NCBI GenBank assembly: GCA_002811675.1
Contig: PDIM01000058.1
Span: 135,569 to 199,568 of the forward strand
Direction: 5' to 3'
Length of the DNA: 64,000 nt
From: Ichthyosporea sp. XGB-2017a
Taxonomy: Eukaryota > Opisthokonta > Ichthyosporea
Of the stretch, positions 1 through 8,836 are shown one piece after another. The first letter of the stretch is position 1; every line of letters begins with the position of its first letter. The position numbers were made by a program, and so were the translations under genes. The notes under the pieces are model-generated. The model searched no databases, was not told the DNA's origin, and saw only the letters and a list, made by a program, of their open reading frames with translations.

Positions 1-2
1 AG

Positions 3-1985
3 GAGAGGAACAAGAAGATGGATGAGAATGTAAAACCAGATGCGTCTCTTAGTCAACTTGTAATGAGCGATAATCTGAAGCTTCAAGAAGCTTCTACACA
101 GTACAAAGAGTCTCTTGTGTGTGAACTCGAAGGGTTTAAGTGTGAATGTGTGGAGAAGTTTAAACTATTTCAGAATATGATTATCACAGGTGGCACTGGG
201 AGAGAAACAAAGTCAGACTCATTCATTTGTGAGTTTTTGCCAACGGCTTGGATACGAAAATGGTTGACCAGCTCTTCAACACCTGATAGTGTTGATACTT
301 CATGTGTAATGTGCCCGCATAATATGCTGAACCCACAGAAACTGCAGTCTTGCAAAATGGTTCATAGCTGCTTAAACGAAGACTACGGGCATGTGAAATA
401 CAATGGGGGACCTAAGCTGGTTGTTGATTTTGGTAGAGCTTCAACCATGTTGCAAGGTATACAGTCGGGGGCTCCCATTTTTGATAGTATAGATGCTGGT
501 AAAATTGTTTCCTTATTGCGTCAAAATGGCCCTGATGGTGTGAATGGAGCTTTATGTTTACAATGCACATTTAATGAATTTTGCTATCCTTTCATCAAAA
601 AGGCTGTTGAGGATTTGCAAAAAGAGCTGTCAAAGACTGTGGCGACTGAATACAAGAATGACGTGAAAGACAAAAATATGGTTTTTGTCAGTGCTAGAAA
701 CATTGAAGTATTTTTGGACTACAAGGTGAGATCGGATGCTTTGGCAAACATGTGTTGGAAGAGTCTGGGATGCTCTCAAGATTTTTTGTTATCAACAGCT
801 ATTTCGTTGCCTACTGCTCTTAAGCTGTTTGATATTTTTGAAGGGAAAATTTATGGTGATCTTTTATGTGAGCACGGAGGAATTAAAGCTGATTCAGTGG
901 AGAAAACCCTAGTTCCAAAAGATGTTGGACAGCTTCTGTCTCTTTTTATGTCGCCATCAGGTACTGAGATGAAGGCTGTAGTGTATTGTGGTGTGGAAGA
1001 ACCGGTATGTTCAGAGTGCTTGGCTCGCTGTGCTACTGAAAAAAGTAACGAAGAGCGCCTTAAGGAAGACGCCCGTCTAATGGAAGCGAAGCTTGGAAAG
1101 GTAGTTTGTTCTGCTTTAAGTAAAAGCACGCAGACTAAGCGCTGGTCACAGTGGGTGGAGTGCACATCTGCTCAAACATTTTTTGTTATAGACAAGGTTT
1201 TTGCAATGAAAGCAAGGTCATATTTTAAAAACCCAATGAGTAAGGCTGCACCGTGCTCCAAAGATCTTAACAGCTCGGCCTTGTGTTCAAAACACAATCT
1301 ATTCCAGGAAGATTTTATATCCTTATGTGGTCTAAAAAAAGACGAAACAGAAAAAGATGAAACGTATAACCCTGAATCAGATTACTCCCTTTTGGTGTCT
1401 GATGAGTGGAAATTGCTTGATGAATATTTTCAGAGTCCGCCGCCTCTCACTCTTGTGGGACGAGGTAAAAATAGGGGGGGGGTACCTAAGGGAAACTTGA
1501 CAAGGCCAGAGTTATGTGGACCATGTTGCGAAGCTAAAAGCCATTTGCGATTGGAAAATGAGAAGGCTTTTACTGAAGGGATATTGACTGTTGTAAGAAT
1601 TGATGGGGCTACATTAAGCTCGGAAGCTATTGCAAACCAAGCAAGTGACTCTCTCAGTGGGAAAAAACGCAGACGGCGGCCGCAGGGAACAGAAAAGCGG
1701 CTGAATATAGCATCAACAGACTGCCTAAGCCGATTGAGGCTTTCGATTTTGGATATTTTTGAAATCTTGCCTTCTGAACAAAATCTATATTTTGAAGGCA
1801 ATTTGTTAACAAGAGCCAGCGACGACAAGTCCTTGGCAGAACTGAATTTCAAAAAACATTCCACTTTATTTTTGCATGCGCCTGACACTAAAAATAATCT
1901 TGATGAAGCCCTGAAGACATCAGCAGAAAATGAAGGCAACAAAAGGGAGGGGGGATTCTCAGGGACGAATCTTCTGTCTTCATGA
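3..1985 (+). CDS. USP48: USP48-like ubiquitin hydrolase, C-terminal part (5' truncated by window edge)
   Basis: The frame is open to the window start, so the ATG at 18 is probably internal and the catalytic peptidase domain lies upstream, outside the window. What remains looks like the tail of USP48: DUSP-type modules with the FLPTAWIRKWL and CEHGGIK signatures (around residues 73-115 and 235-345) and a third, more diverged one before residue 530. A ubiquitin-like fold follows at about residues 565-630, containing the motif NLYFEGNLL. USP48 is known as a nuclear deubiquitinase. Here only the substrate- and ubiquitin-recognition part is visible, so activity cannot be judged. A basic run KKRRRRP near residue 550 may be a nuclear localisation signal. 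The gene converges on the next one, with 138 bp between stop codons. Confidence 0.8.
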   Translation, partial: ERNKKMDENVKPDASLSQLVMSDNLKLQEASTQYKESLVCELEGFKCECVEKFKLFQNMIITGGTGRETKSDSFICEFLPTAWIRKWLTSSSTPDSVDTSCVMCPHNMLNPQKLQSCKMVHSCLNEDYGHVKYNGGPKLVVDFGRASTMLQGIQSGAPIFDSIDAGKIVSLLRQNGPDGVNGALCLQCTFNEFCYPFIKKAVEDLQKELSKTVATEYKNDVKDKNMVFVSARNIEVFLDYKVRSDALANMCWKSLGCSQDFLLSTAISLPTALKLFDIFEGKIYGDLLCEHGGIKADSVEKTLVPKDVGQLLSLFMSPSGTEMKAVVYCGVEEPVCSECLARCATEKSNEERLKEDARLMEAKLGKVVCSALSKSTQTKRWSQWVECTSAQTFFVIDKVFAMKARSYFKNPMSKAAPCSKDLNSSALCSKHNLFQEDFISLCGLKKDETEKDETYNPESDYSLLVSDEWKLLDEYFQSPPPLTLVGRGKNRGGVPKGNLTRPELCGPCCEAKSHLRLENEKAFTEGILTVVRIDGATLSSEAIANQASDSLSGKKRRRRPQGTEKRLNIASTDCLSRLRLSILDIFEILPSEQNLYFEGNLLTRASDDKSLAELNFKKHSTLFLHAPDTKNNLDEALKTSAENEGNKREGGFSGTNLLSS

Positions 1986-2123
1986 AAAACGCAGACAGTA
2001 GAAATGGAAAATAATAATAATAAAATGTCCTTGGGGGGGCTTTGAACAACTGCACAGTGCACCCACCGGGGATGGAATCTCTATTTACACCTGCATCATC
2101 ACCCAATCTGCATGCTATTGCCA

Positions 2124-2947
2124 CTACTCTGTCCACTTTTTTGCTTCCATTCCTTCGGGTGGCTGCGGCACCACTTCTTTGTTACCGACTTCACTCCAGT
2201 TTGTGCTTAAAACAGTTCCCCCTGATTCCGTGAAAGACTTGTTCATAGCCTTTTTGGTTTCCTCACTCGCGTTCTTATAAATCTGTATAAAAGAAGGTAA
2301 AACAACAGCTTTTAGTACCCCTTTCAACACAAATGACAAAAACAACTGATTAAAAGCAAAGGGGTCCTACTTACATCTTGAAAAAGTTTGTTCAGAGCTT
2401 CCTCTCCCTCGGGCTTCTCATTCTTTTCTTCTTCGGCAACCTCCGCAGCAAGTTTATCCCACTCATTGTAATGCTTTGCCAAAGAATTCGAGGGCTTCCC
2501 ATCCGACTTTGTCCCGGCGGTATTCGCGTTGTCACCCTGCTTATCCTCTACCTTTAGCAATGTTGTCCATTTGCAACCCTCCTTTTTCTGCAACTTAATT
2601 TCAACTTTCGAGCCCAAAACTTTAAAGGAGCTTTCCTTTGGCTACACAAAGAAAAGAATAAAGATTAAGAAAGTCAATCAAAACGAGAATGAAAAAAGAA
2701 CATTTGAAGTTTATAAACACCAAATCTGCACATTCGGCAAGGAACTTACCAGAATATCCTTCTCCAACTCAAAATCCATTGTATAAGTTGTATTGTTTGC
2801 GTCCAGAAGTTTCGCATAAAATGAGACTGAAGTATCGCTATAATCTACCTCGACATTTTCCTTTGCAAGTTTTTTAATAAGGACGTCTATCACTACAGTA
2901 GATTCCGTCTGATACCAGTCATATTTGCACTTACTCATATTGACCAT
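2124..2947 (-). CDS. SUGT1: SGT1/SUGT1 co-chaperone (CS + SGS domains, no TPR)
   Basis: Three exons (2750-2947, 2375-2641, 2124-2282) join in phase at GTAAG/AG junctions to give 207 residues. Exon 1 starts the CS domain with KYDWYQTES and a run typical of HSP90-binding CS folds. Exon 2 finishes it ([16 protein letters not shown]) and opens the SGS domain ([27 protein letters not shown]). Exon 3 carries the highly conserved [19 protein letters not shown] block. SGT1 links HSP90 to SCF ubiquitin ligases and kinetochore assembly. The N-terminal TPR domain of plant, yeast and animal SGT1 is absent: the first ATG lies just before the CS domain, and no TPR-like exon is apparent in the 700 bp upstream. 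A more distant 5' exon cannot be fully excluded because a retroelement lies there. Confidence 0.88.
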
Positions 2948-3676
2948 ATTTCCAATAATCCTGATCACTCGGCAAACAGTGTCTATAAATCTCTTCTTTC
3001 TTGTAAAGTGACTACTAAATAACTCTCTCCAGCCTTCAGCTGCTGCATAGTTTCCCCTATACGTGTATCTATCTATCTTACAGGAGGGGAAGGAGGGGTG
3101 GAGGGAAGGGATATCTATCTCTCCCTGTACCATAACCCTCCTGGCTCCTTCCCAGTTAGCTCCACTGTCTCGTACTGAACCCTCCTTCTGTTTGTGTTTC
3201 TGCTGTGTCTTCTTGTGTCGTATTGTGGCAGATTTATGTATTATTTTGTTTTTCTGATTTTGCTACTTTTGAAGGGGATTTATCCTCAGATTTTTATTAT
3301 TTTATTTTATTTTAGTGTGCATATATACAAGGCCACCACCCCTCTCCATCCTCAGGCAGCCATACAGCACATGAATGCATATTTTGTGGTACTTTTGTTT
3401 TGGTGCAAACTAGCAAGTGGCAGCTAACTATTCGGAAATAGAAAATGAGTTTTATTTCTTTATTTCCTATATCTGCTTGTGAACCTTTGATGTTTTGGCA
3501 CATGCCTCATTGGATCATGGGGACTAGGCATTGAGCTGGGTGTGTTTTCCGTAACTATCTGGATGCTTATGTTGTTCCCGTTCGACCAACCCATGTCCAA
3601 CAGACGTCCTTTTAAATCCCTGTTGTAAACCTGGTCACCTTTGCAGCTTGCTTCATACGCACGAATTACTGTAGCT
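2948..3676. other. Intergenic/flanking region with possible remnant reading frame
   Basis: This stretch lies between the SGT1 start and the left LTR. The part near 3460-3676 is open on the minus strand and becomes continuous with the far flank of the retroelement if the insertion is removed in silico (see findings). The rest is T-rich, and I recognise no gene in it. Confidence 0.4.
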
Positions 3677-3680
3677 CGCC

Positions 3681-3785
3681 TGTCAAATGTTTGTAAAAGT
3701 CCAAAGTAAATCAAATGATTTTTAAGTTGAATTTTTATATTGTTTTTTTGATCATCTATCATCTCTATATTTCTAGCTTCTCACA
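3681..3785 (-). repeat. 3' LTR of the Ty3/gypsy element
   Basis: This 105-bp copy begins TGTCAAATG and ends TTCTCACA on the + strand. It differs from the other LTR by two substitutions, a 2-bp change in a T run and a 9-bp insertion that looks like a local duplication around ATCTATC. Confidence 0.93.
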
Positions 3786-3800
3786 TCCCTCCCCCTCCCC
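3786..3800 (-). other. Polypurine tract of the retroelement
   Basis: On the minus strand the sequence directly inside the 3' LTR is GGGGAGGGGGAGGGA. This is a classic polypurine tract for priming plus-strand synthesis. Confidence 0.85.
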
Positions 3801-3832
3801 ATAAAAGGCTTGGTTTGTTCGAAATTAGAATA

Positions 3833-4613
3833 TCATTGTCGGGGTCGTCTCCTAGGTAAGGTAACATCACGAAGGTTCACTGGGAAATCTTGGGGCAACG
3901 GTTTCAGTTGGTTATCGTGGACCATATCCGTGTTTCCTTGGTTGTCCATGATTCGATAATTCACCGGGGGTAATACTTCAGTTACTCGGAAAGGTCCAAC
4001 CCAGCTGGCTGCTGGTCTGAAACCAGTTCGCATCCGGGTCGTATAGCAACACATGATCACCAACCTTAAATCGTAGCTGGAAATTTTCAGGAATCTTATT
4101 CGCGTACCTAGCGGCTCTGGCTCTCTGGGCGGCATCCATGGTTTCCAAGACATCAGCCCTGGCTTGTAGCATATCGCTGGCTAATTCGTTCCGTGTGGAA
4201 ACAGCGTCTTGGTGGTGTGGAGGTACATCACTGGTATCGATGACAGGGTCAACATTCGTTCTCGGGTGTGTACCAAAGACCATGTAATGAGGTGAAAATC
4301 CAGTAGTTGCTTGTGGCGTCTGATTATAAGCACTGACAGCCAAGGGCAGTTGCTTCGGCCATCTGTTCCTACTAGTGATCTTTTCTAGGATCCGTTTGAG
4401 GGTACCGTTCAAGCGTTCAACAAGACCGTTACACTGGGGATGATACGCAACAGTTTTCTTCAGGTGGACTTCAAGTAACTCAGCAACTTCATGGAACAGG
4501 ACACTTGTAAACTGAGGACCCCTGTCTGTGAGAATAGCTTCAGGGTTCCCAAAGGTGCAAAACACGGGTAACAAGGCATCAACAACAGTGGCTGCTGTCA
4601 GGTCAGACAGTGT
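3833..4613 (-). pseudogene. Retroelement integrase, C-terminal half (broken)
   Basis: This part continues the pol frame after the in-frame TAG at 4614-4616. It carries the second catalytic aspartate (ILTDRGPQFTS) and the catalytic glutamate (GLVERLNGTLK) of the integrase core. The frame then shifts around 4010-4030: the first frame ends at 3978, while the conserved C-terminal segment (GPFRVTEVLPPVNYRI) continues in the overlapping frame from about 4040 to 3833. The split reading frame and the upstream stop mean the catalytic triad is divided by a nonsense codon. Confidence 0.85.
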
Positions 4614-6950
4614 CTAGGCGATAGCCCACTTGGTCAAGTAGTCAATCACAGTCAGGATATACTTGGTCTCATTCTCATCCTCAGGCACTTGGGTAATGTC
4701 CATACCAATAATTTGGAACGCTCGTTCAACCTTCACTGTCTGCAATGGTACCACATGAAACTCAAAGTCTCGATTATACGCTAAGCAAGTAGCGCACCTC
4801 TGTATCACTGCCTTGGTACTTGAGTACATATGGTGGAAATAGTATCGTTGACGTAACAACGCAAGGGTCTTATCTAAGCCAAAATGACAAGCTTCGCCTT
4901 CATGCACGGAAGTAACCACGTCGTTTACCACAGCCGACGGCAGAACTAACGCTCTAGCTCGGTAATGAAAGGGCACATTCTTTGAAGGTGGAGAGTACAG
5001 CAGTCCATCCTCCACATGATAGTACTGGCTCACATACAGCACTTTCCGTTGTTCATCGGCGTTCACAGGCAATTGCTTATGCAACAGGTAGTTCACAATA
5101 GGACCAAATTCTTCATCATTGGGTAAGGCTCCTCGGATTCTAACCAGAAGGTCATTCTCTGGCTCTGCAATCGTAATTGCCATGAATCGGGTGAACAACG
5201 CATGTAACGATGCATGAGGTGCACGAGAAATCGAATCTGGGACTGTCATATCCTTTACAGGTTTATGGCGCAGAACCATATTCGGGAACTCAGCTAAGGT
5301 ATCCAGTCGTGCGGCCAAACGCTTGTTCACATTCTGCTGTTTATCCCAATCCAACAATGGTCGATGGTCTGTGTACACAGTGAACGACATCGTAGAGTGC
5401 AAATAATGTCTCCAATTTACAAGGGTCTTGGTCAACGTGGTTAATTCCTTTGCATACGCGGAGTAACTTCTCTCAGTGTCATACCATTTGTGTGACCAAA
5501 AACAGACAGGTCGGCCATCCTGCATCAGCGCGGCTCCGCCTGCTATGTCACTCGCATCAGTCTGAATTTCAAAGGATTTGGACATATCCGGCAAGTCCAA
5601 CACACAATCTAATAAGGCACTCTTCAAGTCTTCAAAGGCTTTCATGGCTGCATCGTTCCAAGTCAATGGCTTTTTCTTTCCAGGATTCCCCTGTATCATG
5701 TCATACAAGTCAGCAGATACTCTCGCAAAGGCCTTCACAAAGTTCCTGTAATAGTTGCATAATCCCAGGAAGGATCTTAACTCTGTCGTGGTTTTAGGCT
5801 TAGGCCATCTCTGAATCACTGAAACTTTCTTCGGGTCAGGCCGAAGCTTCCCTCCCCCAACAATATGGCCGAGAAAGGAGACTTCTCGCTTCAAGAATTC
5901 ACATTTTTGCCAATTGACATATAGCTGTTCATTCTCCAAGACATCAAGTACCTTGCAAAGTTCGCGCATGTGCGCTTCCTTACTACCTCGAGTGAAGACT
6001 AAGATATCGTCCAGAAACAACACCACCGTTTTTCCAAGAAACCGGCGCAACACATGGGTCATGAATTGAACAAACGTCGGTGGGGCATTACAGAGTCCAA
6101 AGGCCATAACGCGCCACTGAAAATGGCCAATGGGAGTGCGAAAGGCAGTCTTCTCACGGTCCTCGAGAGGAATCTGAATCTCGTGGTATCCGGCGGATAA
6201 ATCCAAGGTGGACAACCATTCGGCACTTTGAATCAGGTCAAATAACTCTTGGACATTAGGAATTCCTGTGGTATTCTTGATGGTTCGTTTGTTCAAGGCT
6301 CTATAATCAATACAAAGACGGAGGCCACCATCTTTCTTAGGGGCGAATAACACTGGTGCGCCCCAGGGGGACACGGATGGTTCAATCAACTTGGCTTTTA
6401 AAAGTTCCTTCAATTGCTTGGACAACTCTTCATATTCCAACGGAGAGAGGCGGTACTGGGGTAATGACATCGGGGGCCCAGGGGTCGTAGGTATATTGTG
6501 CATAACCTCGGTTCTATGCTCCGGGAACGGTGGAAACTTGCCTCTCGATTTGTCCCAAATGATGCGGCGGTAACGCTCCTTCAACGTAAGGATAGCGTCT
6601 TGATCATTGTCCGTGGTGCCAAACATGGCTTGTTCCAACTCTTGGCGACGTTGGTGTTCACGGGCGGGAGTCTCGGCATCGGCAGGTTCCATGGTATCGT
6701 CATCCTCTTGCAACTGGATCATAAACAATTGGGGAACTTGACCAGATCGTAACATACGGCAGAAACTTTTGGCGCTGGCGACCGTAGTTGGTCCGTTTTC
6801 GATAGATTTCAATGGCTGGCCAAACATGGTGGACTGTTGCTTGGCATAGGAAATTTCAACTTCATGGTCTCGCATAATGTCTTCGCCGATGATCACATCG
6901 AGGCCGGCAGGCATGGGAATCGTAGAGTGCAAATTACTCCATCGGCAAAT
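4614..6950 (-). pseudogene. Retroelement pol: reverse transcriptase, RNase H, integrase N-terminal half
   Basis: The frame runs uninterrupted for over 770 codons and ends at an in-frame TAG (4614-4616) inside the integrase core. In order: the end of the protease (PAGLDVIIGEDIM), reverse transcriptase with the active-site box FLDDILVF and the downstream FLGHIV and FLGLCNYYRNF motifs, RNase H (QTDASD, YAKELT, YTDHRPLLDW) and the integrase zinc finger (H-x5-H then CATC) with the first catalytic aspartate (IGMDITQ). The active box has Phe where most have Tyr, a known variant. There is no ATG at the 5' end, so expression would need frameshifting from gag-pro. I treat it as a decayed copy. Confidence 0.9.
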
Positions 6951-7501
6951 TCTAGCTTCATACCATGAACAGATTTACGACTGCTAACAGACTCTCCGTT
7001 ACCCAACTGGACTTGAACAGCTTTATGTCCGGAGTAGGCTTGTCCTCTTTGCCGAACAACACGGAAATGCCTATCAGACACATAACTGCGTTGGTAAGCA
7101 CCGGAATCTAAGTACACAGGTGCACGAACACCGCCTGCTCGGCAGGTAAATCTCAAAAATTCGTCTTGACCATTGATATCAGACAACTGACAACACTGAT
7201 TCACTTCGTTGGCTTCCTTCTTGGCATCATTGGCTTCTTTGGCACCATTGGCTTCTTTGGCATCACTGGCATCATTGGCTTCTTTGGCTTCTTTGGTATC
7301 ACTGGCTTTACTGGCTTCATTGGCTTCACTTGCTTCACTTGCTTCACTTGCTTCACTGGCTTCATCTGGTTCAGTGGTTTCATTGGCATCTGTGGCATCG
7401 ATGGTATCGAGTGTTCCAAAGGTAACACCCAATCGTTCTGTGGTACGGGTAGGAAACAGTGGCCCGTCCGTTCCTACCCTCGGAAGTTTTCCGGGGTGCA
7501 A
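6893..7501 (-). CDS. Retroelement protease domain with EAS/KEAN repeat linker
   Basis: This frame overlaps the end of gag by 28 bp in the -1 frame and has no ATG, so it would be made as a gag-pro fusion. The first 90 or so codons are a low-complexity tract of EAS and KEAN units. After it comes a retropepsin-like region with the active-site box YLDSGA and a later block LEFADG. The frame ends at 6893 while the last protease block continues in the pol frame, another -1 step. This could be a programmed shift or an indel. I see no classic slippery heptamer at either junction. Confidence 0.75.
   Translation of the reverse strand: MHPGKLPRVGTDGPLFPTRTTERLGVTFGTLDTIDATDANETTEPDEASEASEASEASEANEASKASDTKEAKEANDASDAKEANGAKEANDAKKEANEVNQCCQLSDINGQDEFLRFTCRAGGVRAPVYLDSGAYQRSYVSDRHFRVVRQRGQAYSGHKAVQVQLGNGESVSSRKSVHGMKLEFADGVICTLRFPCLPASM
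7205..7395. repeat. Degenerate 9-bp-type tandem repeat in the gag-pro linker
   Basis: The + strand reads as repeats of GGCTTCTTT / GCTTCACTT / GGCATCATT type units. On the coding (minus) strand they encode alternating Glu-Ala-Ser and Lys-Glu-Ala-Asn blocks. Because the unit length is a multiple of three, several frames on both strands stay open and give spurious low-complexity ORFs. Confidence 0.85.
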
Positions 7502-8373
7502 TCACGACTGATATGTCCCGTCTTCCTGCAACGAAAACAAGCTCCTACACGCTTAAGAAATTCCTTATCGTCATCGGAAAGCCGCTCCTTCTTCTGTTGT
7601 AAACCAGTGAGTCTTCCCTTATCTACGTCGCTAAGAAGATTCAAGTTAGTCGGGCGATTCCTGTGGGAAGGTGGCGAAGGCTTCTTGGGAGTGGTACTGG
7701 ACCAGGACAGTTCCGAGCGATGAGCTAATAACTGGGCTTCTTCATAAGTCTCTGGCCCAACGAATTCTATTTGGCGCCGACTATTAGGCAGCAATCCGGC
7801 AATGAAACTGGACACCTTTTCATCTGCAGTAATACCTGGAATATCAACTATGGCCTGTTCGAATTCTTCAATATACGTTTGCAACTTCCCGGCTTCATGT
7901 CTCAGGTCTCTAATGCGTTGTCGGGCGACCTTGGACTTTTCCGGCTGGACCCAGCGTCTCTCAAATAGTTTTTCTGCGGCTTCCATAGAGGGTGGGATGG
8001 CAGTTCCGTTCTGACAAGTGGCTCGCCACCAGGTTAAGGCCTTTCCAGACAAATGCTCCACAATGAGAAAGACTCCTCGGCTAATCAACACTTCCTCTGG
8101 ATAGGTGAACGCTAGGTAACATTGCAATGTGAACCAAAAACTGGCGAAATCAATAGTTTCATCGTCACCGGTGAACTTCGTAGGAGCACGGGGTCGAGGT
8201 GGAGAGAACATTCCCTCGAACTGTTTCCCAAATGGAGTCGGTGCTCGACTATCAACAGGCGCAGTGGACTGTGGTGATCGTTGTACTTCATGCGTTTCTA
8301 TTTCCTCTTCTGTTTCTCCTTCGAGGGCCGGCATGACTTCAGCCATGGGTGCTTCAGTAGGTTCAATGTTCAT
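7474..8373 (-). CDS. Retroelement Gag (capsid + zinc knuckle)
   Basis: The protein has 299 residues from the ATG at 8373. The central part resembles a Ty3/gypsy capsid (retrotransposon gag family): FWFTLQCYLAFTYP, ALTWWRA, and a segment around YIEEFEQAIVDIPGI. Near the C terminus there is a single CCHC zinc knuckle (CFRCRKTGHISRDC, pattern C-x2-C-x4-H-x4-C) for RNA packaging. The stop at 7474 follows shortly after the knuckle, and the protease frame begins just before it in -1. Confidence 0.88.
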   Translation of the reverse strand: MNIEPTEAPMAEVMPALEGETEEEIETHEVQRSPQSTAPVDSRAPTPFGKQFEGMFSPPRPRAPTKFTGDDETIDFASFWFTLQCYLAFTYPEEVLISRGVFLIVEHLSGKALTWWRATCQNGTAIPPSMEAAEKLFERRWVQPEKSKVARQRIRDLRHEAGKLQTYIEEFEQAIVDIPGITADEKVSSFIAGLLPNSRRQIEFVGPETYEEAQLLAHRSELSWSSTTPKKPSPPSHRNRPTNLNLLSDVDKGRLTGLQQKKERLSDDDKEFLKRVGACFRCRKTGHISRDCTPENFRG

Positions 8374-8420
8374 GGTTGGTTTCACAGGTGTTCACAGTAA
8401 TAGGTCGAAGGATTCAATTT

Positions 8421-8436
8421 GTTTCTTCCGCTACCA
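8421..8436 (-). other. Primer-binding site, probable tRNA-Met type
   Basis: One base inside the 5' LTR the minus strand reads TGGTAGCGGAAGAAAC. TGGTAGCG complements a tRNA ending CGCTACCA, as for the initiator methionine tRNA that primes yeast Ty elements. Which tRNA this genome uses cannot be confirmed here. Confidence 0.75.
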
Positions 8437-8437
8437 A

Positions 8438-8535
8438 TGTCAAATGTTTGTAAAAGTCTAAAGTAAATCAAATGGTTTTTTTAAGTTGAATTTTTATATT
8501 GTTTTTTTGATCATCTATATTTCTAGCTTCTCACA
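8438..8535 (-). repeat. 5' LTR of the Ty3/gypsy element
   Basis: This 98-bp direct repeat matches 3681-3785. Under 110 bp is very short for an LTR. Confidence 0.93.
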
Positions 8536-8539
8536 CGCC

Positions 8540-8836
8540 AGCTGGACCCTGTCTGGGTCATCACCCCTACCCCTTTAAATGGTGAGGTGTATAGATGATC
8601 ACCCTATATATATAATATAAGTCAAGCACAATTTCCTTAAAAGGAAACTGTGGTTGTAGCTGGAGGTAATATATAATAGGTACTGAAAATGTGGGATATA
8701 ATATTAATCATGTAGCAGAGAAAAGATTTATTTATAACACAGGTAGCAGAGAAAGATTTACTTAAAACATTGGTTGCCGTGGAAGTAAATCTCATTTTTT
8801 TCTTCTTTCCCTTGGCCTTTTTTTAAAAAAAGCAAA
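8540..8836. other. Intergenic region upstream of the Na+/H+ exchanger
   Basis: It contains the right flank of the retroelement (with the other half of the interrupted reading frame) and a tandem pair of about 30 bp starting GTAGCAGAGAAA at 8712 and 8743, just upstream of the exchanger start. No gene is recognised. Confidence 0.5.

Larger units (their letters stand above)
3681..8535 (-). mobile_element. Ty3/gypsy LTR retrotransposon, full-length but decayed
   Basis: The element is 4,855 bp and is bounded by direct repeats that begin TG and end CA (3681-3785 and 8438-8535). Each side is flanked by the 4-bp target duplication CGCC (3677-3680 and 8536-8539). In coding orientation (minus strand) it has a primer-binding site next to the 5' LTR, then gag, protease, reverse transcriptase, RNase H, integrase, a polypurine tract and the 3' LTR. 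Integrase after RNase H is the Ty3/gypsy order. The coding frames are interrupted: protease lies in the -1 frame of gag, pol in the -1 frame of protease, there is an in-frame TAG in integrase, and a frameshift near the integrase C terminus. The LTRs differ by two substitutions and two indels, so this is not a fresh insertion. I expect it cannot move by itself. Confidence 0.95.

Noticed and set aside
1777..1803. NLYFEG in the USP48-like protein resembling a viral protease cleavage site
   Set aside because: It lies in the conserved ubiquitin-like fold and matches USP48 homologues at this position. The resemblance is chance.
7166..7723. Long plus-strand frames opposite the gag-pro region
   Set aside because: They are shadows of the 9-bp repeat in the retroelement. 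No ordered composition beyond repetitive GFFG or ASLAS runs.
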